A DNA stretch of 39,247 nt, from the NCBI RefSeq assembly GCF_001468265.1, contig NZ_LNRZ01000017.1, positions 1 to 39,247 of the forward strand, given 5' to 3'. Positions 8,901 through 17,579 of this stretch are shown one piece after another. The position numbers and the translations under genes were made by a program. Origin of the DNA: Sphingopyxis sp. H050 (GTDB taxonomy: Bacteria > Pseudomonadota > Alphaproteobacteria > Sphingomonadales > Sphingomonadaceae). Within the stretch, counting starts at the first letter, position 1; the number at the start of each line of letters is the position of its first letter. The notes under the pieces were generated by a model. The model did not search any database. It was not told the DNA's origin and saw only the letters and a list, made by a program, of their open reading frames with translations.

Positions 8901-9214
8901 TGGTCCGTGCCCGAGCCGCCAATCCAGGCTGGATCGCAGGAATGATGCGCCACGGCTTTCGTGGGGGCGCGGAACTGGCCGCGACGCTGGACCATCTTGG
9001 CGCTTTCGCACATCTTTCCGGCAGCGTGCCGCCGCAGCTGATCGACCTTTATCACGAGGCAACGCTCGGCCAGTCCGAAGTTCGCGCCTTCCTCGAACGC
9101 GAAAATCCCGATGCACTGGCGGCGATGGAAGCGCGCTTTGCCGCGCTGCATGCCGCGGGCCTCTGGCGCACCCGGCGAAATTCCATCCTGGCCAGCCTGC
9201 GGGAGGCACCATGA
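5936..9214 (+). CDS. cobN: Cobaltochelatase large subunit CobN
   Basis: Large catalytic subunit of the ATP-dependent aerobic cobaltochelatase, which inserts Co(II) into hydrogenobyrinic acid a,c-diamide. It belongs to the CobN/magnesium-chelatase H family. Recognisable stretches include the N-terminal HVIFRETHG, VLSFSDSDLGAF, LIRLIGGTPYWSYG, HVGAHGTLEWLPGKAVALSD near the middle, FIVNDPGEAAQAKRR, GRNLYTIDPRAVPS, and DLWGSATMRTAGEEFAMALHLLG. The start is a GTG at 5936 giving M-H-V-I-F, eight bases after cobW. At 1092 residues it is shorter than the P. denitrificans enzyme (about 1275). The AAA+ partners CobS and CobT (chelatase sense) are absent from this window. Confidence 0.93.
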   Translation: MHVIFRETHGMEETAIPQDLGQEPADLVVLSFSDSDLGAFAEGWRQAQAADPAFPSLRLANLAALIHPLSVDTYIEKTLAGAKAVLIRLIGGTPYWSYGLQQVETLARSRGIALAVLPADGRPDWHLDSVSTLPAATLAKLCQLCDEGGAAAARAALAALAHAAGLGVSTVTQCTALPATGGWHPSCGIIDPASFRPNADRPLILIVFYRAYLAAHDLHPIAALHSALEQRGFDALSIFVPSLKPPEVRAQVDRWVRSLAPAAIVNATAFSARGEDGGTPLDGGGVPVFQIALATAPRAGWARTSRGLSPADLAMHVVLPEIDGRIFAGVSSFKEAGERDPALGFAPYSHRGDDNRIAAVADRVARWIGLARKPACERRVALILSTYPGKAYQMAHAVGLDALASVDAIVADLAEAGYKVSRPTDLARQLATEHLVWPLNAYRTAMSALPETLRQDLASAWGEPEDDPLAVDGAFRFPALTLGQVLVALQPERGEPISRDADYHDLSRCPRHAYVAFYLWLGQQGTDALVHVGAHGTLEWLPGKAVALSDACWPEALTQAMPVIYPFIVNDPGEAAQAKRRIGAVTIGHVPPPLVPTGSGAGLGRIEALLDEFSNADGLDPARRDRLQKSIREEAAALGLEAELGLDTATTLVEAITRIDRFVCDVKASQFGDGLHVFGRGEQGAAERNGLLAGLDGRWIAPGPSGSPHRGRTDVLPTGRNLYTIDPRAVPSRAAHAQGVVLAEELLRRHLQDHGDYPRGLVVDLWGSATMRTAGEEFAMALHLLGAKPMWDMASERVTGVEILPLAMLDRPRLDVTLRVSGLFRDAFPTLPALFGQAVRALCTRDEPADWNPFVALAPAPRVYGPRPGRYGLGIGDAAETYTDDARRAAGEAWLAASDHALDSVSDSSTGSEADPDGIRLRVASADAFVHLQDLPETDLLLAADYAGHEAGFAAAQAIVGGKAALYHLDNRDPNNPAARTLTEEIARVVRARAANPGWIAGMMRHGFRGGAELAATLDHLGAFAHLSGSVPPQLIDLYHEATLGQSEVRAFLERENPDALAAMEARFAALHAAGLWRTRRNSILASLREAP

Positions 9215-10338
9215 CCGGATTTGCCGTCAAGGGCTGGTGCCCGGACGCATGGCACCCGATGATATCCGGCGACGGCCTACTGGTGCGGGTCAAACCCCGG
9301 CTCGGGCGGCTGACACGGGAGCAGGCGCTGGCCCTTTGCGATGCGGCCGCCACCTGCGGCAGCGGGCTGATCGACCTGACGCGGCGCGCCAATCTGCAGA
9401 TTCGCGGCGTTGCCCAAGATCGCTGGCCCTTGCTGATCCAAAGGCTGATTGCGCTGGAATTAGTGCAGCCCGAGCCTGCACTCGAAGCGCGGCGCAACGT
9501 CCTTGTCGCGCCCGACTGGCAGGAGAACGACGACACCCACCGCATCGCCAACGCCCTGCTGGCCCGGATAGGCGAATGGCCCGATCTTCCCGGCAAGGTC
9601 GGGTTCGTCATCGATGCCGGCCCTGCCGCTGTGCTGACCGGCGCATCCGGCGATTTCCGTGTCGAACGCGGCACGGACGGCAGCCTCATCCTTCGCGCCG
9701 ATGGTTGCCTCACCGGATCAAGCCTGTCTCCAGGCACGGAAGCGGACGCCCTGATCGCTCTCGCTCACTGGTTCGCCGCGAGCGGCGCCGCCGCAGCCGG
9801 GCGCATGGCCCGTTGGGATGCGGAACTTCCCGCATGGGCAAAAGGTGCGATCGCGCCTGCAATGGCTGAACCGGGCCATGTGCTTGGCACCGGACATCAT
9901 CCATCGATCGCGCTGGCGTTCGGGCTGATAGAGGCTTCGGAGCTCGCCATCCTGCTCGAATCCGGTTCTGCTTCTGGACTGCGAACAACACCGTGGCGGC
10001 GGCTGTTGATCGAGGGGGCGGCGGCTGCCCGGACCCACCCGTCCACCGGCGCTAAACCTGATCCGCTGCCCCATGTGGAAGCCTGCCCGGGCGCACCATT
10101 GTGCGCACAGGCGACGGTTGAAACCCGTGCGCTTGCGCGCCGACTTGCGCCCTATGTCTCGGGACGGCTGCACGTTTCGGGTTGTGCCAAAGGCTGCGCC
10201 TGCTCGCAGGTGGCCGATGTCACGCTGACCGGACGCAACGGCAGGTTCGATCTGGTCCTTGCTGGCAAAGCCGGATCGCCTCCGTCCCGCTCCGGCTTGA
10301 GCGCCAGCGAAATCCTCGCGCATTTTGGAGCCGTCTGA
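9211..10338 (+). CDS. cobG: Precorrin-3B synthase CobG
   Basis: O2-using monooxygenase that converts precorrin-3A to precorrin-3B, the step that marks this as the aerobic pathway. It is a half-size member of the nitrite/sulfite reductase ferredoxin-like family. The N-terminal half has the IDLTRRANLQIRGV substrate-binding stretch, and the C-terminal region has the [4Fe-4S] cysteine pattern C-P-G-A-P-L-C (about 292-298) and SGCAKGCACS (about 328-337). 375 residues. The ATG overlaps the cobN stop (ATGA), and the stop overlaps the cobH start by one base (TGATG). Confidence 0.92.
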   Translation: MTGFAVKGWCPDAWHPMISGDGLLVRVKPRLGRLTREQALALCDAAATCGSGLIDLTRRANLQIRGVAQDRWPLLIQRLIALELVQPEPALEARRNVLVAPDWQENDDTHRIANALLARIGEWPDLPGKVGFVIDAGPAAVLTGASGDFRVERGTDGSLILRADGCLTGSSLSPGTEADALIALAHWFAASGAAAAGRMARWDAELPAWAKGAIAPAMAEPGHVLGTGHHPSIALAFGLIEASELAILLESGSASGLRTTPWRRLLIEGAAAARTHPSTGAKPDPLPHVEACPGAPLCAQATVETRALARRLAPYVSGRLHVSGCAKGCACSQVADVTLTGRNGRFDLVLAGKAGSPPSRSGLSASEILAHFGAV

Positions 10339-10967
10339 TGCCCCATGTCTATGAAACCGACGGGGCAGCGATCTATCGCCAGTCGTTTGCCACGATCCGC
10401 GCCGAAGCCGATCTCTCCCCTTTCGCGCCAGGCGAAGAGCAGGTGGCAGTGCGGATGATCCATGCGGCCGGGATGGTCGGACTTGCAGCGCATATCCGGT
10501 TCTCGTCGGGATTTGCCGATGCGGCACGCGCTGCGCTGGCCGGCGGCGCGCCGATACTGTGCGATGCGCGGATGGTGTCTGAAGGGATCACCCGCGCCCG
10601 GCTTCCCGGGAGCAACGCAATCATCTGCACGCTGCAAGATCCTGCGGTGCCTGACCTTGCACGCAAGATCGGCAACACCCGATCCGCTGCCGCGCTGGAA
10701 CTGTGGCGGCCCATTCTGGCGGGTGCGGTCGTGGCGATCGGCAATGCACCAACCGCGCTGTTTCATCTGCTGAACATGCTGGAAGACCCCGCCTGCCCAC
10801 GCCCTGCGGCGATCATCGGCTGTCCGGTGGGCTTCGTGGGAGCAGCTGAATCCAAGGCTGCCCTCTGGGCCGCTCCTCCTGCACCCTGCTGCGTCGTCGA
10901 GGGCCGCCTTGGCGGCAGTGCCATCACCGTGGCGGCCATCAACGCGCTGGCGAGTACGGCCGAATGA
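10338..10967 (+). CDS. cobH: Precorrin-8X methylmutase CobH
   Basis: Moves the C11 methyl group to C12, turning precorrin-8x into hydrogenobyrinic acid. At 209 residues it is the usual size. The catalytic histidine lies in MIHAAGMVG (His42), and the family stretches APILCDARMVSEGI, AIGNAPTALFHLL and GCPVGFVGAAESK are present. The start at 10338 is chosen from the TGATG overlap with cobG and the family N-terminus; a longer in-frame extension reaches back to 10182 but lies inside cobG. The stop overlaps cobI by four bases. Confidence 0.93.
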   Translation: MPHVYETDGAAIYRQSFATIRAEADLSPFAPGEEQVAVRMIHAAGMVGLAAHIRFSSGFADAARAALAGGAPILCDARMVSEGITRARLPGSNAIICTLQDPAVPDLARKIGNTRSAAALELWRPILAGAVVAIGNAPTALFHLLNMLEDPACPRPAAIIGCPVGFVGAAESKAALWAAPPAPCCVVEGRLGGSAITVAAINALASTAE

Positions 10968-11701
10968 ACGCCGGCACGAACATCGGCACCATTCACGGTG
11001 TCGGGCTTGGTCCGGGTGCGGCAGACCTGCTGAGCGTGCGCGCCGACCGGCTTGTACGCACGGCGCACCACGTCGCCTATTTCCGCAAGGCTGGGCGGCC
11101 CGGCCAGGCAAGGCGCATCGTGGAAGGGATGCTCCGCGCTGACGTGATCGAGTTTCCGATGGAATATCCGGTAACCACCGAAATCCCGGTATCCGATCCT
11201 CGCTACAATGCCTGCCTGTCGGCGTTCTACACGCACTGTTCGGAGCGGCTTGCAGCGATTTCGCAGCAGGGTGAGGACGTCGTCGTGCTGTGTGAGGGCG
11301 ACCCGTTCTTCTACGGCTCCTTCATGCACCTCCATGCCCGCCTTTCAGGCCGCATACCGGTGGAAGTCGTCCCTGGCATCACGGGCATGTCTGGCGCCTG
11401 GACCGCGACGGACCTGCCGATCACCTGGGGCGATGATGTGATGACCGTGGTCATGGCCACGCTGCCGGAAGCCGAGCTTGCCCGCCGGATCCGCGAGACT
11501 GACGCGCTGGTGGTGATGAAGATCGGTCGGAACCTGCCCAAGCTTCGCCGCGCCGTGGCAGCCGCCGGGCGCATGGATGCGGCATGGCTGGTCGAACACG
11601 CAGCGATGCCCGGACAGCGCGTCACCATGCTGGCCGAGGCTGAGGCGGTGACCCCCTATTTCTCGATCCTGCTGATCCATGGTCAGGGGAGGCGACCATG
11701 A
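10964..11701 (+). CDS. cobI: Precorrin-2 C20-methyltransferase CobI
   Basis: SAM-dependent methyltransferase of the tetrapyrrole methylase family; methylates precorrin-2 at C20 to give precorrin-3A, the CobG substrate. The SAM-binding GVGLGPGAADLLSVRA loop is at about 12-27, followed by the CEGDPFFYGSFMHLH motif and the EVVPGITGMSGAW stretch. 245 residues, normal for the family. Coupled at both ends by ATGA overlaps to cobH and cobJ. Confidence 0.93.
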   Translation: MNAGTNIGTIHGVGLGPGAADLLSVRADRLVRTAHHVAYFRKAGRPGQARRIVEGMLRADVIEFPMEYPVTTEIPVSDPRYNACLSAFYTHCSERLAAISQQGEDVVVLCEGDPFFYGSFMHLHARLSGRIPVEVVPGITGMSGAWTATDLPITWGDDVMTVVMATLPEAELARRIRETDALVVMKIGRNLPKLRRAVAAAGRMDAAWLVEHAAMPGQRVTMLAEAEAVTPYFSILLIHGQGRRP

Positions 11702-12474
11702 CCGGGGAAAAGGACAAGGGTTGGCTAGCAATCGCCGGTCTGGGACCAGGAGACGAGGCACTCGTCACACCCGAAGTCACCGCCGCGCTGGCCGGGGCTA
11801 CGGACGTGATCGGGTACATTCCCTATGTCGCCCGGATAGCTGCACGCGAAGGCCTGACGCTTCACCCCTCGGACAACCGGGTGGAGCTCGACCGCGCCGC
11901 TCTGGCGCTCGATCTTGCGGCGCAGGGCCGCAGGGTCGTTGTCGTATCGTCAGGTGATCCGGGGGTGTTCGCGATGGCCTCGGCGGTATTCGAAGCGCTT
12001 GAGGCAGGTCCTTCCCGCTGGCGGACGCTGGATATCAGGGTGCTGCCGGGCATCACCGCCATGCTGGCCGCCAGTGCACGGGCCGGGGCACCGCTGGGTC
12101 ACGATTTTTGCGCGATCAATCTTTCCGACAACCTGAAACCCTGGGCCATGATCGAAAAGCGGCTGCGGCTGGCCGTGGAGGCGGACTTTGCCTTGGCGCT
12201 TTACAACCCCCGCTCGAAGGCACGTCCCGAAGGCTTCGCCCGTGCGCTGGCCTTATTGAAGGAGCTGTGCGGCGATGATCGCCCGATGCTGTTTGCCCGC
12301 GCCGTCACAACGCCGCAGGAAGATCTGCGCATCGTGCCGCTGGGCAAGGCGCACGATGAAATGGCCGACATGCGCACCACGGTGATCGTGGGATCAAGCC
12401 GGACGCGGATCATCGAACGTGCGGCAGGCCCTATCCTCTATACGCCCCGGTCCGTTGCGGAAGTGGCCTCATGA
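11698..12474 (+). CDS. cobJ: Precorrin-3B C17-methyltransferase CobJ
   Basis: SAM-dependent methylase that methylates C17 and contracts the macrocycle to a corrin skeleton, forming precorrin-4. Tetrapyrrole methylase motifs: IAGLGPGDEALVTPEV near the N-terminus, VVVVSSGDPGVFAMASAVFEAL, VLPGITAMLAASARAGAPLGHDFCAINLSD (split across the active site) and ALYNPRSKARPEGF. 258 residues, the single-domain form without a CbiG fusion. The start overlaps cobI (ATGA). Its 3' end overlaps the convergent cobK stop by 37 bases. Confidence 0.93.
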   Translation: MTGEKDKGWLAIAGLGPGDEALVTPEVTAALAGATDVIGYIPYVARIAAREGLTLHPSDNRVELDRAALALDLAAQGRRVVVVSSGDPGVFAMASAVFEALEAGPSRWRTLDIRVLPGITAMLAASARAGAPLGHDFCAINLSDNLKPWAMIEKRLRLAVEADFALALYNPRSKARPEGFARALALLKELCGDDRPMLFARAVTTPQEDLRIVPLGKAHDEMADMRTTVIVGSSRTRIIERAAGPILYTPRSVAEVAS

Positions 12475-13199
12475 CCAAGCCATTCCAGCACATCTTCTGC
12501 GCGACAGACCTCGATCCGGTCACCGATCACCGGGCGGTCGATCATCACGACCGGAAGCTTGAGCTGGCGCGCAGCGACAAGCTTTGCCTCGGCGCCCGTG
12601 CCACCGGCGTTCTTGCACACAACAAGGTCGATCATGTGAGACTGCATCAGCAGCCGATCACCTTCAGCCGTAAACGGCCCGCGATCGATGACAAGGTCGT
12701 GGGAGGGCAGGCCTGGGGGCGCAGCCGGAGGGTCAACAAAGCGCAGCAGGTAGTGATGCTGCGGCTGTGCGGCAAAGGCTTCCACATGCATTCGGCCCAG
12801 CGCGAGCAGGATGCGGCGCGGCGTGCCCGCAAGTTTGGCCACCGCAGCGGCAGTGTCTCTCACGCATGTCCAGCGATCGCCCGACCCGGCCTCCCATGCG
12901 GGTCTGGTCAAGGCGATATGGGCAATCCCGGCAATCCGCGCGGCCTTTATGGCATGTGCGCTCATAGTCGCGGCAAAGGGATGCGTCGCATCGACCAGAT
13001 GCGTGATGCGATGGTCTTGGAGATAGGCCACAAGCCCCGCCACCCCACCAAAGCCGCCGACGCGGATCGGCACCGGCTGTGGCCGCGGGTTGTCGGTCCT
13101 GCCCGCGTAGCTGAGTGTCGTCGCAACCTGCGCTGCCGCAAGCAGGCGCGCCAGTGCGCTCGCTTCGGTTGTTCCGCCAAGCAGGAGAACATTCGGCAT
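12438..13199 (-). CDS. cobK: Precorrin-6A reductase CobK (opposite strand to the operon)
   Basis: NADPH-dependent reductase of the macrocycle, producing precorrin-6B for CobL. The 253-residue protein starts [20 protein letters not shown] and carries the typical VDATHPFAATMSAHA stretch, LALGRMHVEAF, and VVCKNAGGTGAEAKL near the C-terminus. It is the only cob gene on the minus strand. Its start codon at 13199-13197 shares the palindrome CATG with the cobL start at 13198, and its 3' end overlaps cobJ by 37 bases. The operon transcript therefore carries cobK only as antisense, so cobK needs its own promoter within cobL. An alternative ATG three codons upstream (13208) has a GAGGG just before it. 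Minus-strand coding could also be read from 13700 but that extension is inside cobL. Confidence 0.9.
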   Translation of the reverse strand: MPNVLLLGGTTEASALARLLAAAQVATTLSYAGRTDNPRPQPVPIRVGGFGGVAGLVAYLQDHRITHLVDATHPFAATMSAHAIKAARIAGIAHIALTRPAWEAGSGDRWTCVRDTAAAVAKLAGTPRRILLALGRMHVEAFAAQPQHHYLLRFVDPPAAPPGLPSHDLVIDRGPFTAEGDRLLMQSHMIDLVVCKNAGGTGAEAKLVAARQLKLPVVMIDRPVIGDRIEVCRAEDVLEWLGHEATSATDRGV

Positions 13200-14406
13200 G
13201 GCTGACATGGACCCTCGCGCATGGTTGACGATCATCGGCATCGGTGAAGACGGCGTGGACGGCCTGTGCTCAGCGGGCCGGGCCGCGCTGGCCAGGGCCG
13301 AACTGGTCATGGGATCGGCGCGCCATCTAGCGCTGCTTCCCGCGCTTACCTGCGCGGTCTTCAAATGGCCAGTTCCCTTTGCCGACGGCATAGCCGAACT
13401 GCTGGCGCATCGCGGGCGGCGGGTGGTCATGCTGTCATCGGGCGATCCGTTCTGGTTCGGCGCAGGCGCAAGCCTTGCGCGCCATCTCGGTCCGGCGGAA
13501 TGGGTTGCGCACCCCGCGCCATCGACCTTCAGCCTTGCTGCCGCCCGGCTGGGCTGGCCGATCGAGGAAACGGCCTGCCTCGGCCTGCACGCAGCGCCGC
13601 TGGACCGCTTGTGCCCCCATATCGCACCCGCCCAGCGCGCCATTGTCCTGCTGCGCGATGGCGATGCCGTTGCCACGGCGGCGCAATATCTGACCAGCAA
13701 GGGCTTCGGCCCATCGACGCTTCATGTGATGGAAGCGCTGGGCGGCCCCCATGAACGCCTCCGCGTGACGACCGCGCAAGCCCTGCCGTTCGCAGACATT
13801 GCCCATCCCGTTGCCGTGGGCATCGCGTTCGCCGGTTCAGGCAATGTCCTGCCCGTCACATCCGGCAGACCGGATGCGTGGTTCGATCACGACGGACAGA
13901 TCACCAAGGCCCCGGTGCGCGCCCTGACCCTCTCGGCCCTCGCCCCGCGTGCCGGTGAATGGCTCTGGGATATCGGCACGGGTTCTGGGTCAATCGCGAT
14001 CGAATGGCTGCTGGCTCATCCCGCCAACCGGGCGACCGCGTTCGAAGCCGATCCGCTACGGGCCGGCCGCGCCCGCGCAAACGCCAAGGCTCTGGGTGTA
14101 GACCGGTTGGATGTGATCAATGCCCGGATGCCCGAAGGCCTGCCGGAAGGCCCCCATCCGCATGCTGTGTTCATCGGTGGCGGCTTGTCCGACCCGCTGC
14201 TCGATGCCCTCTGGGCCCGGCTGCCTGATGGAACGCGGCTGGTGGCGAACGCCGTGAGCCTTGAATCTGAAGCCGCTCTTACCCGTTGGCATGGCGCAAA
14301 GGGCGGCAGTCTGCTGCGGATCGAACTGGCCGATGCCGTGCCCCTTGGCCAGCGGCATGGCTGGAAGGGGCGCTATCCCGTGGTACAGTGGAGCGTCACG
14401 CTATGA
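13198..14406 (+). CDS. cobL: Precorrin-6Y C5,15-methyltransferase (decarboxylating) CobL
   Basis: Bifunctional enzyme: the N-terminal CbiE-type tetrapyrrole methylase domain (about 1-205; [22 protein letters not shown]) and the C-terminal CbiT-type Rossmann methyltransferase domain (about 235-400) with the SAM motif [14 protein letters not shown]. It methylates C5 and C15 and decarboxylates the C12 acetate, giving precorrin-8x. 402 residues, as expected for the fused form. The ATG at 13198 has AGGAG about ten bases upstream, within the antisense start region of cobK. The stop overlaps cobE (ATGA). Confidence 0.93.
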   Translation: MADMDPRAWLTIIGIGEDGVDGLCSAGRAALARAELVMGSARHLALLPALTCAVFKWPVPFADGIAELLAHRGRRVVMLSSGDPFWFGAGASLARHLGPAEWVAHPAPSTFSLAAARLGWPIEETACLGLHAAPLDRLCPHIAPAQRAIVLLRDGDAVATAAQYLTSKGFGPSTLHVMEALGGPHERLRVTTAQALPFADIAHPVAVGIAFAGSGNVLPVTSGRPDAWFDHDGQITKAPVRALTLSALAPRAGEWLWDIGTGSGSIAIEWLLAHPANRATAFEADPLRAGRARANAKALGVDRLDVINARMPEGLPEGPHPHAVFIGGGLSDPLLDALWARLPDGTRLVANAVSLESEAALTRWHGAKGGSLLRIELADAVPLGQRHGWKGRYPVVQWSVTL

Positions 14407-14768
14407 TCGTGGCTGGCTTCGGCTTTCGGCGCGGCGCAGGCCTCGCTTCGCTGCGGGCGGCGCTGGAACTGGCGCAGGACGGGCTGCCCCCTATAACCCA
14501 TTTGGCGACCGCCATCGACAAGACGTCTGCGTTGGTACCGCTTGCAGAGGCACTGGGACTGCCGATGACCGGCATCCCATCGGCGTCCCTGTCCACCACG
14601 CCTACGCCCACCAGCTCTGCCGCCAGCCTGAAGGCACGCGCGACCGGCAGTGTCGCAGAAGCCTGCGCGCTGGTCGCCGCTGGTCCGGGCGCCCGCCTTT
14701 TGCGCACGCGCCACATCTCGCCCGATCGCATGGCCAGCTGCGCCATTGCCGAAGGATCACAGCCATGA
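14403..14768 (+). CDS. cobE: CobE, CbiG C-terminal-like cobalamin biosynthesis protein
   Basis: Small protein of 121 residues related to the C-terminal domain of CbiG and to P. denitrificans CobE, which is required for the pathway but whose reaction is not settled. It starts [17 protein letters not shown] and carries the family's hallmark near the end, [18 protein letters not shown], after a [11 protein letters not shown] stretch. ATG at 14403 gives an ATGA overlap with cobL; the frame is open further upstream inside cobL but that part is not CobE-like. The stop overlaps cobM. Confidence 0.85.
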   Translation: MIVAGFGFRRGAGLASLRAALELAQDGLPPITHLATAIDKTSALVPLAEALGLPMTGIPSASLSTTPTPTSSAASLKARATGSVAEACALVAAGPGARLLRTRHISPDRMASCAIAEGSQP

Positions 14769-15550
14769 CCGTCCACTTCATCGGCGCCGGCCCCGGCGCA
14801 CCCGATCTTTTGACCCTGCGAGGGCGCGACCTGATCGCCGCCAGCCCGGTCTGCCTCTATGCCGGTTCGCTGGTTCCCGTGGCTGTACTCGATCACTGTC
14901 CGCCCGGTGCCCGCATCGTCAACACCGCGCCCATGACGCTGGACGAGATCATCGCCGAGATAGCGGAGGCTGACGCCGCAGGGTGCGATGTTGCCCGCCT
15001 CCATTCGGGCGACCTGTCCGTCTGGTCGGCAATGGGCGAACAATTGCGCCGCCTGCGCGCACTGGACATTCCGTTTACGGTCACGCCGGGTGTTCCCGCC
15101 TTCTCGGCGGCAGCGGCGGCTCTGGAAGCCGAACTGACCTTGCCCGAGCTCGGCCAGTCGCTGGTACTCACGCGCACGCCAGGGCGGGCCAGCGCGATGC
15201 CGCAGAGCGAGAGCCTCGCCAATTTCGCTGTGACGGGCGCGACTCTGGCTATCCATCTATCGATCCACAACCTCGCGCGGGTCGTGGCCGATCTTGCTCC
15301 CGCCTATGGCGCGGATTGCCCCGTTGCGGTCGTCTGGCGCGCCAGCTGGCCCGACCAGCGGATCGTCCGGGCCACCCTCGACACCGTCGAAACAGCCATC
15401 GCCGGCAGCATGGAACGAACCGCGCTGATCCTTGTCGGACGGGTGCTGGGGGCGGAGGACTTCGCACAAAGCAGCCTCTACGCCCACGGCTACGACCGGC
15501 GCTTCCGCCCACAGGATGCGAGCTCGCGCTTTGCAGGAGCCGGGGAATGA
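14765..15550 (+). CDS. cobM: Precorrin-4 C11-methyltransferase CobM
   Basis: SAM-dependent tetrapyrrole methylase that methylates C11 of precorrin-4 to give precorrin-5. Clear motifs: [20 protein letters not shown] at the N-terminus, [45 protein letters not shown] (the PGVP/S-AAA segment) and [17 protein letters not shown]. 261 residues. ATGA overlaps at both ends (cobE and cobB). Confidence 0.93.
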   Translation: MTVHFIGAGPGAPDLLTLRGRDLIAASPVCLYAGSLVPVAVLDHCPPGARIVNTAPMTLDEIIAEIAEADAAGCDVARLHSGDLSVWSAMGEQLRRLRALDIPFTVTPGVPAFSAAAAALEAELTLPELGQSLVLTRTPGRASAMPQSESLANFAVTGATLAIHLSIHNLARVVADLAPAYGADCPVAVVWRASWPDQRIVRATLDTVETAIAGSMERTALILVGRVLGAEDFAQSSLYAHGYDRRFRPQDASSRFAGAGE

Positions 15551-16860
15551 GCGTTTCAGGCCTGATGATCGCCGCTCCGGCATCGGGAACGGGCAAGACT
15601 ACGGTCATGCTGGGCCTGCTGCGAGCGCTGGTTGAAGACGGCGCGGTGGTCCAGCCCTTCAAGAGCGGTCCCGACTATATCGATCCCGCCTTTCACCGCG
15701 CCGCCTGCGGCCGTGCGTCGTTCAACCTCGATACTTGGGCCATGAATGGCGAGCTGATCGCTGCAATCGCGGGAGAGGCTGTTGGCGCGGACATGGTGCT
15801 TGCCGAGGCTTCGATGGGCCTTTTCGATGGTGTCGCGAGCCGGGGTGCCGTTGGCAATGGCGCCAGTGCGGACATTGCACGGACAATGGGCTGGCCGGTT
15901 GTGCTGGTGCTGGACGTGTCCGGACAAGCCCAATCCGCCGCTGCAACGGCGCTCGGTTTCAAGCATCTGGATGACACGCTGCCGTTTGCAGGCGTGATCC
16001 TGAACCGGGTGGCCAGTCCCCGCCATGAACGGCTGGTGCGCCGGGGGATGGAAGCGATAGGCATGCCTGTGCTGGGTGCCCTGCCCCGGCGCGGCGATCT
16101 CACCCTGCCAGAACGCCATCTCGGTCTGGTCCAGGCTGTCGAGCATCCCGATCTCGAGCGGGCGATATCGGACTATGCCGCATTTCTGCGTGCAAATGTC
16201 GATCTGAATGCCATCCGCCATGCCGCCAGCAGCAACAGCGCCCCGCCTCCGGCCCCCGGCCAACTGCCGCTTCCCCCTGCCCAGCGGATTGCCATCGCCC
16301 GCGATCCCGCCTTTTCCTTCGTCTATCCCCATGTGCTCGAAGGTTGGCGGCGGGCTGGCGCGGAGATCATGCCCTTCTCGCCATTGGCAAACGAGGCCCC
16401 TGCCCGCGATGCCGATCTTGTCTGGCTGCCGGGCGGCTATCCGGAATTGCACGCAGGGACCATCGCTGCAGCGACGAACTTCCTGACCGGCCTGCGCCAT
16501 CACGCCAAGACCCGCCCGGTCCACGGCGAATGCGGCGGCTACATGGTTCTGGGCGAGGCCTTGGTGGACAAGTCGGGAGAACGGCATCGTATGGCCGGCC
16601 TGCTGGGGCTTGTTACCAGCTATGCACAGCGCAAGATGCATCTCGGCTATCGCCAGGCCGAACTGCTGGCACCGATAGCCGGACTGGCCAAAGGCAAAAG
16701 ACTGCGCGGCCACGAGTTCCACTACTCGACGATCCTCGAGCAGACAGACGCAGCGCTGGCATGTGTAACCGATGCAGATGGCGTCGCGGTTGCCGAAACA
16801 GGCTCGTATCGCGGCCGCGTGACCGGAACCTTCTTCCACATGATCGCGAACGCATCGTGA
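15547..16860 (+). CDS. cobB: Hydrogenobyrinic acid a,c-diamide synthase CobB
   Basis: Glutamine-dependent amidotransferase that amidates the a and c side chains of hydrogenobyrinic acid with ATP, just before cobalt insertion. The N-terminal dethiobiotin-synthetase-like ATPase domain has the P-loop [10 protein letters not shown] (about 9-18) and [13 protein letters not shown]. The C-terminal class I triad-type glutaminase domain has the nucleophile in HGECGGYM (Cys329) and a late GHEFHYS. 437 residues. Cobyrinate versus hydrogenobyrinate as substrate is inferred from the aerobic gene set. The stop forms a GTGA overlap with cobA. Confidence 0.92.
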   Translation: MSVSGLMIAAPASGTGKTTVMLGLLRALVEDGAVVQPFKSGPDYIDPAFHRAACGRASFNLDTWAMNGELIAAIAGEAVGADMVLAEASMGLFDGVASRGAVGNGASADIARTMGWPVVLVLDVSGQAQSAAATALGFKHLDDTLPFAGVILNRVASPRHERLVRRGMEAIGMPVLGALPRRGDLTLPERHLGLVQAVEHPDLERAISDYAAFLRANVDLNAIRHAASSNSAPPPAPGQLPLPPAQRIAIARDPAFSFVYPHVLEGWRRAGAEIMPFSPLANEAPARDADLVWLPGGYPELHAGTIAAATNFLTGLRHHAKTRPVHGECGGYMVLGEALVDKSGERHRMAGLLGLVTSYAQRKMHLGYRQAELLAPIAGLAKGKRLRGHEFHYSTILEQTDAALACVTDADGVAVAETGSYRGRVTGTFFHMIANAS

Positions 16861-17579
16861 AAGGGTTCGTATCATTTGTGGGTGCGGGCCCTGGCGATCC
16901 CGAGCTGCTGACCCTTAAAGCCGTTTCTCGTCTTGAGACAGCGCAGGTGGTCCTGTTTGATGATCTGGCTGCGGGACCGATCCTGGCCCGCGCGCGCGAT
17001 GACGCTGAACTGGTAGCGGTAGGCAAGCGCGCCGGTCGGCCATCTCCAAGTCAGGCCGAAGTCAGCCGTCTTCTGGTGGACCATGCCCTGGCCGGGAAGC
17101 ATGTCATCCGGCTCAAATCGGGAGATGCTGGCTTGTTCGGCCGACTCGAAGAAGAAATTGAGGCGCTTCGCCATGCGGGAATCTCGTTCGAGATCATTCC
17201 TGGCGTCAGCTCGGCGACCGCCGCAGCGGCAGCTGCCGCGATACCACTGACACGACGCGAGCACGCTAGACGCGTCCAGTTCGTAACCGGACATGGCAAG
17301 ACTGGCACTTTACCCGAAGACCTCAATCTATCAGCGCTTGCCGACCCTTGTGCCACAACGGTCGTCTTCATGCCAAAGCGCACATTTCCGGCGCTTGCTG
17401 CGCAGCTTGTCGCGGCAGGACTTGCGGACGATACTGCAGCCTTGTTGGCAGAAAACATTAGCCGACCGGACCAAAGACTTACCAGAAGCACTATTGCCGG
17501 ACTTGCTCGGTCACTTGCCGACGGCGGATCGGATGCAACCGCACTGGTGATCTACGGCCCCATGATGGAGGAGGCATGA
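16857..17579 (+). CDS. cobA: Uroporphyrinogen-III C-methyltransferase CobA
   Basis: First dedicated enzyme of the pathway: methylates uroporphyrinogen III at C2 and C7 to precorrin-2. It is a stand-alone SUMT of 240 residues with no CysG dehydrogenase/ferrochelatase domain. The SAM loop VGAGPGDPELLTLKA is at about 7-21, and the active site contains RLKSGDAGLFGR, a divergent form of the common GGDPF motif, then IIPGVSSATAAAAAA and PLTRREHARRVQFVTGH. The start is GTG at 16857, overlapping the cobB stop (GTGA); a frame open further upstream lies in cobB. Stop overlaps cobF. Confidence 0.9.
   Translation: MKGFVSFVGAGPGDPELLTLKAVSRLETAQVVLFDDLAAGPILARARDDAELVAVGKRAGRPSPSQAEVSRLLVDHALAGKHVIRLKSGDAGLFGRLEEEIEALRHAGISFEIIPGVSSATAAAAAAAIPLTRREHARRVQFVTGHGKTGTLPEDLNLSALADPCATTVVFMPKRTFPALAAQLVAAGLADDTAALLAENISRPDQRLTRSTIAGLARSLADGGSDATALVIYGPMMEEA

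Noticed and set aside
12471..13205. A long plus-strand frame (244 codons) between cobJ and cobL
   Set aside because: It is antisense to cobK, whose minus-strand protein shows clear family motifs; the plus-strand translation has none.
16857..17579. Divergent SGDAG in place of GGDPF in CobA, considered as an inactive enzyme
   Set aside because: The remaining SAM-binding and substrate motifs are intact and the gene sits in a full pathway operon, so family variation is more likely than loss of function.
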